DNA of 64,000 bases, taken from the NCBI RefSeq assembly GCF_012034175.1, contig NZ_JAATEJ010000025.1:62001-126000 (forward strand), given 5' to 3'. Under the pieces are notes generated by a model. The model ran no database searches. It was not told where the DNA came from and was given only the letters and a program-made list of their open reading frames with translations. The DNA is from Actinacidiphila epipremni (GTDB lineage Bacteria; Actinomycetota; Actinomycetes; Streptomycetales; Streptomycetaceae). This document shows, in pieces, positions 32,444-40,471 of the stretch. Position 1 is the stretch's first letter, and each line of letters starts with the position of its first letter. The position numbers and the translations under genes are program-made.

Positions 32444-32512
32444 CCCTCCCTGCCCCTCCCGCTCCCTCCCCTTTTCCTCCCGCTCCCTCCCTGTCCCCCC
32501 TTTTCCCTCCCC
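32439..32512 (+). repeat. Polypyrimidine tract (G-runs on the minus strand)
   Basis: About 74 nt that are almost purely C and T, made of CCCTCCC-like blocks. The minus strand carries more than ten runs of three or more G, so it could form G-quadruplexes. It lies directly after the desR terminator, in the 437-nt gap before the alpha/beta hydrolase gene. The rest of the gap (to 32762) is AT-richer near 32680, with two TTCGA copies that may mark the hydrolase promoter. Confidence 0.6.
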
Positions 32513-32762
32513 GCGTCCCCGCGGAGGTGCCGGGACCCCGAGCTTCCCGGTACCTCCTCGCGACCCGCTTCCCCTTCGCGCCGCGTCCCGCTGAAAGATC
32601 TCCCCTCGGCGCGTGCCGCCAATCCTTGAGCCTTGTCACTCGAAAGAGCGGTGTTGGGCGCGGGAGCCCCTTGTTCGAATAAAGGTTCGATAGCCTGGTC
32701 GTCGAAGTGATCCAGCAACGGCACCGGGACGGACGACGACCGGGCGAAAGGGGGTGAGGCGT

Positions 32763-33926
32763 ATGAAGCAGCAGGCGGACGAGCGCGGGCCGCGCCGCTT
32801 CGAGGTCACAGGAGCGGGTGGCACCCGCCTCATGGCCTGGGACTACGCGGCGGCGACCGCCATCGCCGACCGCGCGGCCGGCGCCGCGCCGGCGCCCGTT
32901 CCGGCGGCTCGGCGCGAGTCCGGGCAGGCGCCGGGCCCCGACGCCAGACCCGGCGTGCTGCTGCTGCACGGCCTGCTCGGCCGGGCGTCGCACTGGGCGG
33001 AGACCGCGCGCCGGCTCGCGCCGCGGTACCGGGCGATCGCGCTCGACCAGCGCGGGCACGGCCGCAGCGAGCGCCCCGAGGGCGCGAGCGAGCCGGAGGT
33101 GTACGTGGCGGACGCGGCAGCCGCGGTCGAACAGCTCGCCCTCGCGCCGGTCACCGTGATCGGGCACGGTCTCGGCGCGTTGACGGCGTGGCAGCTTGCG
33201 GCGCAGCGGCCGGATCTGGTGGCCGCGGTGGTCATCTGCGAGATGCGGGCGGCGGCGCCCGGTGAGGCGGGCCGGCGCGCGTGGGAGGAGTGGACACGGT
33301 CCTGGCCGGTGCCCTTCGCCACCCTCGCGGACGCCCGCCGCTGGTTCGCCGAGCAGGATCCGTGGGCCGACGCGCCGGGCCCGGCGCGGGGTGACTTCTT
33401 CGCCGAGGTCATGGCGGAGGACGACGACGGGTGGCGTCCGCAGTACGCCCCCGCGCATTTGCTGCGCACGGGCGACCCGTGGACACGGGACGCGCACTGG
33501 GACGAGCTGGCGGGTGTGGGCTGTCCCGCGCTGGTGGTCCGCGGGCTGGACGGTCAGTTGGGCCGTGCCGAGGCGCAGGAGATGGTGCGGGTGCTGCCGG
33601 ACGGGCGCTACGCCGAGATAGCCGACGCCGGTCACCTCGTGCCGTGGGACCAGCCCGACGCCTGGTGCGAGACGGTCGAGCGCTTCCTGCGGGAGGTGCC
33701 GCGCCGACCGTGGGGCGCCCGGGGGAGCGGGGGCGGGGCCGACCCCGCCGCCGAGGTGCCCGACCCCGCCGGCCCCGCCGGACCCGCCGACCCCGCCGAC
33801 GGCGCCGGGAGCGCGGGCCGGGGCCGGGAGGGCAGCCGGGGCGGGGGCGGCGGTGCAGGGGAAGGCGGGGCCGGAAGCGGGCGGGAGGCAGGTTGTGCGT
33901 GCGGGACGGACGTGAGGGTGATGTGA
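32763..33926 (+). CDS. Alpha/beta-hydrolase-fold protein lacking the nucleophile serine
   Basis: 387 residues from ATG 32763; GTG 32754 is in frame. The fold is clear: LLLHGLLGRASHWAETARRL (oxyanion HG), YRAIALDQRGHGRSERPEG, TVIGHGLGALTAWQLAAQRP (nucleophile elbow), CPALVVRGLDGQLGRAEAQ (acid), and IADAGHLVPWDQPDAW (catalytic His). The elbow reads GHGLG, so residue 136, normally Ser, is Gly (codon GGT). Either it is not a hydrolase or it uses another mechanism. The C-terminal 70 residues are low-complexity P/A/G-rich. It follows desR; no functional tie is evident. Confidence 0.85.
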   Translation: MKQQADERGPRRFEVTGAGGTRLMAWDYAAATAIADRAAGAAPAPVPAARRESGQAPGPDARPGVLLLHGLLGRASHWAETARRLAPRYRAIALDQRGHGRSERPEGASEPEVYVADAAAAVEQLALAPVTVIGHGLGALTAWQLAAQRPDLVAAVVICEMRAAAPGEAGRRAWEEWTRSWPVPFATLADARRWFAEQDPWADAPGPARGDFFAEVMAEDDDGWRPQYAPAHLLRTGDPWTRDAHWDELAGVGCPALVVRGLDGQLGRAEAQEMVRVLPDGRYAEIADAGHLVPWDQPDAWCETVERFLREVPRRPWGARGSGGGADPAAEVPDPAGPAGPADPADGAGSAGRGREGSRGGGGGAGEGGAGSGREAGCACGTDVRVM

Positions 33927-34135
33927 GAAGTCGGTGATAAATGGCGGGGCCTGCGTGCGGTGGGGCACGCCGTGTGCGGGCGCCGAAGGGCCGGTACGAG
34001 GGCCCGCGGGCTGCGCCAGGGCGGTGACGCGGTGTCCGCGCCCGGGTGCGGAGGCCGTTCGGCGGCGTGCGCGCATTGCCGTGGCCTGCTGGTAATTTGC
34101 GATCGCTGGATTCGTTTGCGTCATGGGGGAGCACA

Positions 34136-34636
34136 GTGCGCCACGGAGTGTTGAGAGCGGCGGTTGCCGTGGTCGCGGTGGCTGCCGCGCTGGCGCTGGG
34201 CGGTTGCAGCGGCGGTGGCGGTGGCGGCAAGCAGGCGTCGGGCGGGGCGTCGACGCCCGCGGCGGACTCCTCGGCGGCGACGCCCGCGAGCACTCCGACC
34301 GCTTCGGCGACGGGTACGGCGACCGGCAGCGCACCGCCCCCGGGCTCCAGCGGCGCCGGGACGCAGACCGTGGAGGGCGTCTGGCTCGCGGCGGACGACG
34401 CGACGAAGGTGCAGCTCGTGCTGGGCAAGGGCGAGGCCGCGCTGACCAGTACGCATCTGTGCGGCGGCGGCTACACCGGCAAGGGCCCCATCACGATCAC
34501 GCTGACCTGCATGGACGGCGACACGGAACGCACCGCCGGCCACGGCGTGCTGACCCCCGACGGTGCCACGCTGACGGTGCAGTGGACCGACGGCCCCACG
34601 GATGTCTTCTCCCGCACGGGCCTGCCCAGCGACTGA
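34136..34636 (+). CDS. Small secreted lipoprotein
   Basis: 166 residues from GTG 34136, 6 nt after GGGGGAG. The signal VRHGVLRAAVAVVAVAAALA ends in the lipobox LGGC with Cys24. A 50-residue S/T/A/P-rich linker (about 30-82) leads to a compact domain: VEGVWLAADDATKVQLVLGK, HLCGGGYTGKGPITITLTCM, VLTPDGATLTVQWTDGPTDV. It contains two Cys that could form a disulfide. The beta-rich domain resembles small lipocalin-like lipoprotein folds but I do not recognise the family. About 209 nt upstream are free of genes. Confidence 0.82.
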   Translation: MRHGVLRAAVAVVAVAAALALGGCSGGGGGGKQASGGASTPAADSSAATPASTPTASATGTATGSAPPPGSSGAGTQTVEGVWLAADDATKVQLVLGKGEAALTSTHLCGGGYTGKGPITITLTCMDGDTERTAGHGVLTPDGATLTVQWTDGPTDVFSRTGLPSD

Positions 34637-34691
34637 CCGGCCGTCGGGCGGCGGGCCCCTGAAGGGCGCGCCCGGCGAGGCGTCGGTGGTG

Positions 34692-35285
34692 TCAGGCGGA
34701 GGTACGGGCGCGGAGGGCGGATTTTTTCGCGCGGTTGCCGCAGACGTCCATGGAGCACCAGCGGCGTGTTCCCGGGCGGGAGGAGTCGAGGAAGACCGCC
34801 CCGCAGTCGGGAGCGGCGCACTCGTGGAGGCGGTTCACCAGGGCGGGGTCCGCGGCGAGTTCCAGGGCGTCGCGGGCGACCAGGGAGAGTACGGCGGAGA
34901 CCGGGTCGTCCGCACGCCACCGCAGCGCGCCCTGCGCCGACAGGTACGGCACGGGCACGTCCGGGGCGGCGGCGCCGTTGAGCCGGGCGGCGACCTCGGG
35001 GCCGGGGCTCCCGCCGGACCGCGCGGCGGCGATGTGCGCGTACACCGCCTCCCGCAGCGCCCGCGCGGCGCGCACCTCCGCCTCGCCCGGCCGCCCGCCG
35101 GCCCGCGCGCCCGGCGGGGTGTCGAGGGCGGGGCCGCACTGCCGGACCCACCGCGCGAGCGCCGCGCCGTCCGGCAACTCCTCCTGCTCGCCCGGCGTTC
35201 CGCGATAGCGCAGGGTCCGGACGAAGTCCAGGGACAGCCGCCCCGCGCCCTGGCGGAAGCGCGGCGTCGCGTCGATCTCCTCCAT
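34692..35285 (-). CDS. CGNR zinc-finger (ABATE-domain) transcriptional regulator
   Basis: 197 residues from ATG 35285. The N-terminal domain (RLSLDFVRTLRYR and so on) is the ABATE stress-sensing type. The C-terminus holds the CGNR finger: LHECAAPDCGAVFLDSSR then RRWCSMDVCGNRAKKSALRA, with four Cys, Cys-Gly-Asn-Arg and a basic tail. Such proteins are thought to repress adjacent exporters. It is divergent from an MFS gene 101 nt away, and the shared region holds palindromic ACCGGT sites, so it probably controls both genes. Confidence 0.88.
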   Translation of the reverse strand: MEEIDATPRFRQGAGRLSLDFVRTLRYRGTPGEQEELPDGAALARWVRQCGPALDTPPGARAGGRPGEAEVRAARALREAVYAHIAAARSGGSPGPEVAARLNGAAAPDVPVPYLSAQGALRWRADDPVSAVLSLVARDALELAADPALVNRLHECAAPDCGAVFLDSSRPGTRRWCSMDVCGNRAKKSALRARTSA

Positions 35286-35303
35286 GCCGGCCAGCCTACT
35301 GCC

Positions 35304-35350
35304 GGAACCGGTTTGACTGGTACCGTCAGTGGACCGGTATAACCGGTTCC
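35304..35350. promoter_or_regulatory. Palindromic operator and promoter between CGNR and MFS genes
   Basis: GGAACCGGTT (35304-35313) is repeated inverted as AACCGGTTCC (35341-35350), and a further ACCGGT lies at 35333-35338. A rightward promoter is visible: TTGACT at 35313-35318 and TATAAC at 35338-35343, with a 19-bp spacer. The palindromes overlap both boxes, so a bound dimer or pair of dimers would block polymerase on the MFS gene and probably on the divergent CGNR gene. Confidence 0.72.
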
Positions 35351-35386
35351 GGTGAAACAGTCGTCAGCCAGCGCAGTGAGGTGCCG

Positions 35387-36649
35387 ATGTCCCAGCCGAA
35401 CGGTCCCGCCGGCCTTGCGAAGCCCGCCCGGGGGAGCGGCCGTCCGCAGACCCGCCGGGCGCCGCGGGAGGTGCCGGGGCACGGCGGGCCGCCGCGCGCC
35501 CTGGTCGTGCTGCTCGCCGTCTCCTGCGGCCTGACCGTCGCCAACCTCTACTACGCCCAGCCGCTGCTCAGCGACCTGCGGCACTCCTTCCACATCGGCA
35601 CCGTCACCGCCGGCAGCCTGGTGACCGCCGGGCAACTGGGTTACGCGCTCGGCCTGCTGCTCGTCGTGCCGCTCGGCGACGTGCTCGAGAAGCGCCGGCT
35701 GGCCACGCTGCTGCTCACGCTCACCACCGCCGCGCTGGTGCTGGCCGGCCTCGCACCGGACTTCGCGGTGCTGCTCGCCGCCTCCCTCGTACTGGGCTGC
35801 ACCCTCACCGTCGCGCAGATCCTGGTGCCGTACGCGGCCGACCTCGCGCCCGACGCCAGCCGCGGGCGGGTCGTCGGGCAGGTGATGAGCGGCCTGCTCA
35901 CCGGCATCCTGCTGTCCCGCACGGTCGGCAGCGTCGTCGCGGACGCCACGAGCTGGCGGGTGGTCTACCTGGGCTCGGCCACGCTGATGGCCGTCCTGAC
36001 GCTGGTGCTGCGCTCGGCCCTGCCGCCGCGCCGGCCCGCGGCGACGCTGCCGTACGGGTCGCTGCTGCGCTCCACCGTGCGGCTGCTGCGGATCCACCCG
36101 GCGCTGCGCCGCAGGGCGCTCTACCAGGCGGCGATGTTCGGCGCCTTCAGCGTCTTCTGGACCACGATCTCCTTCGTCCTGACCGCCGCGCCCTTCCACT
36201 ACAGCCAGTGGCAGGTCGGACTGTTCGCCCTCGCCGGCGCGGGTGGCGCGCTCATAGCGCCGCTGGCCGGGCGCTGGGCCGACCGCGGGCTGGTGCGGCC
36301 GATGACGGCCGCCGCGTTCGTGACGGCGGCTGCCGCCTTCGGCGTGGCGGGCGTCGGACGGCACAGTGTGCTGGCGCTGGGGGCCGCCGCGGTGCTGCTG
36401 GACATGGCCGTGCAGACCACGCTCGTCCTCGGCCAGCATGTCGTCTACCAGCTCGACGGCGGCGCCAGGGCCCGGCTCAACAGCGCCTTCATGGCGACCT
36501 TCTTCGTCGGCGGCGCCCTCGGCTCGCAGGCCGGCTCGGCCGCCTACCACCTCGGCGGCTGGCCGCTGACCGCCGGCCTGGGTGCCGCCCTGCCGCTGCT
36601 GGCCCTGGCCGCCACCTTCGTCCGCGGCAAGGCGCCGGCTACGAGCTAG
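35387..36649 (+). CDS. MFS transporter (DHA-type exporter)
   Basis: 420 residues from ATG 35387, 6 nt after GAGG; GTG 35381 is in frame. About 12 spans. VSCGLTVANLYYAQPLLSDL opens the first span in the style of YgaY/AraJ-like exporters; VPLGDVLEKRRLAT is the loop 2-3 motif. The first 40 residues are hydrophilic and basic. Its place beside a CGNR regulator with a shared operator suggests inducible export of a toxic compound. The 3' end overlaps the convergent ABC permease gene by 11 nt. Confidence 0.88.
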   Translation: MSQPNGPAGLAKPARGSGRPQTRRAPREVPGHGGPPRALVVLLAVSCGLTVANLYYAQPLLSDLRHSFHIGTVTAGSLVTAGQLGYALGLLLVVPLGDVLEKRRLATLLLTLTTAALVLAGLAPDFAVLLAASLVLGCTLTVAQILVPYAADLAPDASRGRVVGQVMSGLLTGILLSRTVGSVVADATSWRVVYLGSATLMAVLTLVLRSALPPRRPAATLPYGSLLRSTVRLLRIHPALRRRALYQAAMFGAFSVFWTTISFVLTAAPFHYSQWQVGLFALAGAGGALIAPLAGRWADRGLVRPMTAAAFVTAAAAFGVAGVGRHSVLALGAAAVLLDMAVQTTLVLGQHVVYQLDGGARARLNSAFMATFFVGGALGSQAGSAAYHLGGWPLTAGLGAALPLLALAATFVRGKAPATS

Positions 36650-38300
36650 CCCGCACCGTCGCCAGGATCTCCGGGAGCCGGTCCAGCAGCCGCGGCGCGG
36701 TGAACCGCACCGCCAGCGCCGCGAGCGCGGCCCCGTATATCGCGCCGGCCGGCAGCGCGAGCCACAGCAGGCCGTGGTGCCCGGTCAGGTGCAGCGCGAG
36801 CACCGGGCCCAGGACGGGCAGGCACAGGGCCGCGCCGGTGAGGGTGCCGCCGATGACGTTGAGGACCACCAGGCCGCTCTGGCCGGGCGCGGCGTTGGCG
36901 AACGGGTTGTCGCGCGGCACCGCGTACGGGAAGCGCACGCTGGCCAGGCAGCCGACGGCGAGCAGCGCGCCGAGGAAGGCGTACGCCAGGCCCAGGGTCT
37001 CGGCCAGCGAGCCGACCTGCCCGAGCAGTACGGCCGCGCCGACGGTGACCACGGTGACGTACGGCAGCGCGACGACGGCCACCGACAGGGCGCGCCCGCG
37101 CAGTTCCAGCTCGGCGTCGCGGCGGTCGGCGGTCGCGGACGCCACGACCCAGAAGGCGGAGCCGTCGGTGCCGAACTGGTTGTACATCTGCACGCCGAGC
37201 AGCCCGGCCGCCCACAGGCACTGGTAGACGCTGCCGTGCTGGACGACCGCGATGAGCGGCAGCAGCAGGCCCACCGCGAGCCCGGTGGCGAGCGCCGCCT
37301 TGGCGCGCGGGTCGCGCCACATGTAGCGGAACTGCCGCTGCATCACCGTGCCGGTGCGGCCCTCGGGCAGCCGGAGCCGCAGTCGCAGCCGGGAACCGCG
37401 CCGGGCGCGGCCACCGGCGGCGGACTCGGAGGCGGCGGCGATCGTGGACGCGTCGGGGGAGACCATCAGCCGCACCAGGCTGCGGTGCCACCACCACAGC
37501 ACCAGGGCGACGGCCGCCGCCGTCATGGCCAGTTGCAGCACCGCCAGGCCGTACGCGCCCCGGCCGGTGGAGCGGACCGCGTCGACCGCGGTGGCCGGCG
37601 GGATCCAGCGCAGCACGTGCCCGGCGGAGTCGGCCCGGTCCAGCCCGTCGCTGTCGGACAGCGACTGGGCGCCGAGGTTGGCCAGTTGCGCGCCGACCGC
37701 CACGAACAGGCCGCTCAGCAGCGCCAGGTCGCGGCCCTTGCGGCTGGTCAGCAGCCGGGTGTTGGCCGCCGCGACGGCCCGGGAGAGCGCCACGCAGAAG
37801 GCCACCACCAGCACGCCGGCCGGCACCGCGACGACGGCCGCCGCCGCGCCGTAGGCGACCGACGTCACGGCGCCGGCCACGATCAGCGACGTCACGAGCG
37901 GGCCGACACCGACCAGGGACGACACCATGAGCGCGGTCAGCAGCGGGCGCGGGCGCAGCGGCAGCATCGTCAGCCGCGTCGGGTCCAAGGTGTCGTCGCC
38001 GCCGAAGAAGAACAGCGGCACCACGGCCCAGCCGACGCCCAGCACGACGGCGACGGTGACGGAGGCGGCGGGCGCGTGCTCGTTGTGCCGCAGCGCGATC
38101 AGGCCCGCGCCGTTCGCGAGCGCGTACAGCAGGGCGAAGGTGACGCCGATGCACCAGCCGACCGTACGGCCGCGCGATACGCGCAGCCCGTTGCGCAGCA
38201 GCGACAGCTTCAGGCGGACGAAGACGCCGGTCACGGACGGGGCCGCGGCCATACGTGCCGGGGCCGGGCCGGCGGCGGCCGGGGCGGCGGGGGCGCTCAC
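36639..38300 (-). CDS. ABC transporter permease
   Basis: 553 residues from GTG 38300, whose GTGA overlaps the stop of the ATPase gene, so the two are translationally coupled. It has about 12 hydrophobic segments in two halves, the first beginning TVGWCIGVTFALLYALANGA and the second after a basic loop (RGSRLRLRLRLPEG) with RQFRYMWRDPRAKAALATG, a motif shared by large ABC-2-like permeases. No substrate-binding or ATPase motif is present. It is probably an exporter; the cargo is unknown. Confidence 0.85.
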   Translation of the reverse strand: MSAPAAPAAAGPAPARMAAAPSVTGVFVRLKLSLLRNGLRVSRGRTVGWCIGVTFALLYALANGAGLIALRHNEHAPAASVTVAVVLGVGWAVVPLFFFGGDDTLDPTRLTMLPLRPRPLLTALMVSSLVGVGPLVTSLIVAGAVTSVAYGAAAAVVAVPAGVLVVAFCVALSRAVAAANTRLLTSRKGRDLALLSGLFVAVGAQLANLGAQSLSDSDGLDRADSAGHVLRWIPPATAVDAVRSTGRGAYGLAVLQLAMTAAAVALVLWWWHRSLVRLMVSPDASTIAAASESAAGGRARRGSRLRLRLRLPEGRTGTVMQRQFRYMWRDPRAKAALATGLAVGLLLPLIAVVQHGSVYQCLWAAGLLGVQMYNQFGTDGSAFWVVASATADRRDAELELRGRALSVAVVALPYVTVVTVGAAVLLGQVGSLAETLGLAYAFLGALLAVGCLASVRFPYAVPRDNPFANAAPGQSGLVVLNVIGGTLTGAALCLPVLGPVLALHLTGHHGLLWLALPAGAIYGAALAALAVRFTAPRLLDRLPEILATVRASS

Positions 38301-39160
38301 CGGGAGTCCCCGCCGAGCCAGTCCAGGTCCTGGCCGCCGACGCGGTCGGCGCCGACCAGGGACAAGAACGCGTCCTGCAACGTGGAGGCGTCGCCGCGCA
38401 CCTCGGCGAGCGGGCCGCGCGCCACGATCCGGCCCGCGGCCATCACCGCGACCCAGTCGCACAGGCTTTCCACCAGCTCCATCACGTGCGAGGAGAACAC
38501 CACCGTGCCGCCCCCGGCGGTGAAGCGCTCCAGGACACCGCGGATGACCTGCGCCGACACCGGGTCGACGCCCTCGAACGGCTCGTCGAGGAAGAGCACT
38601 TCCGGGTTGTGCAGCAGGGCCGCGGCCAGGCCGATCTTCTTGCGCATGCCGGTGGAGTAGTCGACGACGAGCTTGTGCTGCGACCCGGTCAGGTCCAGCA
38701 CGTCCAGCAGCTGCGCGGCGCGCTTGTCGACCTCGGCGCCGGGCAGCCCGCGCAGCCGGCCGGTGTAGGCGAGCAGCTCGCGGCCCGACAGCCGCTCGAA
38801 CAGCCGCAGGCCCTCGGGCAGCACGCCGATCCTGGACTTGACGGCGACCGGGTCGGCCCACACGTCGTGCCCGTTGATCTGCACCTGGCCGTCGTCGGGC
38901 CGCAGCAGGCCGGTGACCATGGACAGCGTCGTCGTCTTGCCCGCGCCGTTCGGTCCCACCAGGCCGATGAAGCGGCCCGCGGGCAGGTCCAGGTCGACGC
39001 CGGCGACCGCGGCCTGCTCGCCGAACTGCTTCCACAGCCCGCGCACCCGCACCGCGGGCACCGGACCCTCCGGCCGCGCACCGATCGCCCCGCCGTCCCG
39101 GAAATCCCCGTACGACGGCAGCGCGTCCCGCCGGCCCGTCTCCTGCGACTCCTCGGCCAT
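38297..39160 (-). CDS. ABC transporter ATP-binding protein
   Basis: 287 residues from ATG 39160, preceded by GGGGGAGG. Walker A is GLVGPNGAGKTT, the signature is YSTGMRKKIGLAAALLHNP (STGMRKK instead of LSGGQ, common in ABC-2 exporter ATPases), and Walker B is EVLFLDEPFEGVDP. The switch His is in VVFSSHVMELVE. An N-terminal extension of about 35 polar residues precedes the domain. It drives the permease encoded immediately downstream. Confidence 0.93.
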   Translation of the reverse strand: MAEESQETGRRDALPSYGDFRDGGAIGARPEGPVPAVRVRGLWKQFGEQAAVAGVDLDLPAGRFIGLVGPNGAGKTTTLSMVTGLLRPDDGQVQINGHDVWADPVAVKSRIGVLPEGLRLFERLSGRELLAYTGRLRGLPGAEVDKRAAQLLDVLDLTGSQHKLVVDYSTGMRKKIGLAAALLHNPEVLFLDEPFEGVDPVSAQVIRGVLERFTAGGGTVVFSSHVMELVESLCDWVAVMAAGRIVARGPLAEVRGDASTLQDAFLSLVGADRVGGQDLDWLGGDSR

Positions 39161-39353
39161 GCCTCGGTGCCTCCCCCGGTCTCCCCGTAGCGTCCCCGAA
39201 CCTGCTCCGCCTCCTCCGGCGGACGACTCCCACCCTAAAGGGGACCACTGACAGTGACCAGAGCGGCGGGGTGGTCGACGTTCGGTGACCGCCGCCCGGA
39301 CCCCCGGACCCTCGGGACCCGGACCCCCGGGGCGCCCGCGTACGGCCCCGCGC

Positions 39354-40049
39354 TCAGCGCACCCCGGCCGCCGCACGCGCCTCGGCGGCCTCCCGCGCCT
39401 CGATCGCCTCACGGGCGCACGCGTACGCCAGCGCGCCGATCAGCTCCGCGGCGTCCGGCAGCCAGCGGTTGGCCAGGGTGGGCCGGCGGGCCCACTGGAC
39501 GCACCCGGCCGGTACGGTCCTGGTCGGCGGCGCGACGACCCAGTCGCCCTCGCCGAGCACCGCCAGGTCCAGCGACTGCGGCGCCCAGCCGTGCCGGCGC
39601 AGCAGGTCGGGCACCTTGGCGCCGGTGCCCGGCAGCACGAAGAACAGCAGCCGGCGGCGCGGGGTGCCCAGCACCGGCCCGATCGCGAGCGACATCCGCT
39701 CCATGCGGGCCAGCGCCAGGCAGCCGGCCTCCTCCGAGACGTCGAGGGCGTCGAAGCTCCGCCCGGCCGGCAGCAGGATCGAGGCCCGCGGCTGCTTCTG
39801 CCACATGCGCCGTACCGCGGGGGCGGCGCCGCTCGCCCGGGCCGCCCAGTCGGGGCGCGTGGGGTGTGCGCCGGGAGCCGGGCAGAAGGCGAAGCCGCAG
39901 GAGCAGCGGGGCGCACCGTGCGGGCCGGCCTCCAGCCAGGCGCCCGGCAGGACGTCCCAGTGCCGTTCCTCGGCATAGCCGGCCGCCGCGTCGGCGAGCC
40001 GGCCGGTGAACTGCTGCGGGACTGCGCTGCTGTCTTCCACGCGCTGCAC
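39354..40049 (-). CDS. Prim-pol-like (bifunctional DNA primase/polymerase N-terminal) protein
   Basis: 231 residues from GTG 40049; GTG 40040 is an alternative. It resembles the N-terminal prim-pol (AEP) domain found in actinobacteria: ADAAAGYAEERHWDVLPGAW, a Cys group CSCGFAFCPAPGAH, and SFDALDVSEEAGCLALARME in place of the usual D-x-D strand, then RRLLFFVLPG. No helicase domain follows, and the acidic metal-binding pair is not clearly preserved, so it may have lost polymerase activity and serve as a regulator. It is divergent from the HTH regulator at 40472, a pairing I recall as conserved in Streptomyces. Confidence 0.7.
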   Translation of the reverse strand: MQRVEDSSAVPQQFTGRLADAAAGYAEERHWDVLPGAWLEAGPHGAPRCSCGFAFCPAPGAHPTRPDWAARASGAAPAVRRMWQKQPRASILLPAGRSFDALDVSEEAGCLALARMERMSLAIGPVLGTPRRRLLFFVLPGTGAKVPDLLRRHGWAPQSLDLAVLGEGDWVVAPPTRTVPAGCVQWARRPTLANRWLPDAAELIGALAYACAREAIEAREAAEARAAAGVR

Positions 40050-40471
40050 AACACGCGCCCGCGCCCCCGGGTTACGGGGTGGCGCCGCGGGTCACGGCGG
40101 GTCATGGCGGGCGCACGGATGCACGGCCGGGGGCGCGTACGGGCAACGGGCGTCGGGTGCGGGTAGGCAGTGGGGGGTGCCCACGGGCACCGTGCGGCGA
40201 AACTCCCGCAAAGAGGGGCATTTTCTGGCCGCCGGATGGGCAGTATCGACACGCATGAGCCGCACAGCCGTGCGGGCCGTACCGCCTGGCGGCACAACTG
40301 CCGCCGGGCGCAACGCAATCGGACCGCGGGAGCCGCGGCGCCGCAGAAAGCCGCAGAAAGCGGCACAGCAGCACGACGGCACAGCGGCACAGCGGCACAG
40401 CGGCACAGCGTGCCGCGGGACCGTACGGACGTCGGTCACCGGGACGGGTCGACGAGGACGAGGGGGACACG
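40050..40471. other. Intergenic control region with short hairpins
   Basis: About 420 nt between the divergent prim-pol-like and HTH genes with no supported ORF. It holds a hairpin CCGCAC/GTGCGG (40260-40265 and 40270-40275), a second ACCGCC/GGCGG pair just after it, and the octamer tandem repeat described separately. Promoters for both genes should lie here, but I cannot assign -10 or -35 boxes with confidence. Confidence 0.5.
40381..40410. repeat. Tandem ACAGCGGC octamer repeat
   Basis: Three full copies and one six-base partial copy of ACAGCGGC in the leader of the HTH regulator gene, ending about 60 nt before its start. Copy number of such a repeat could vary between strains. Confidence 0.8.
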
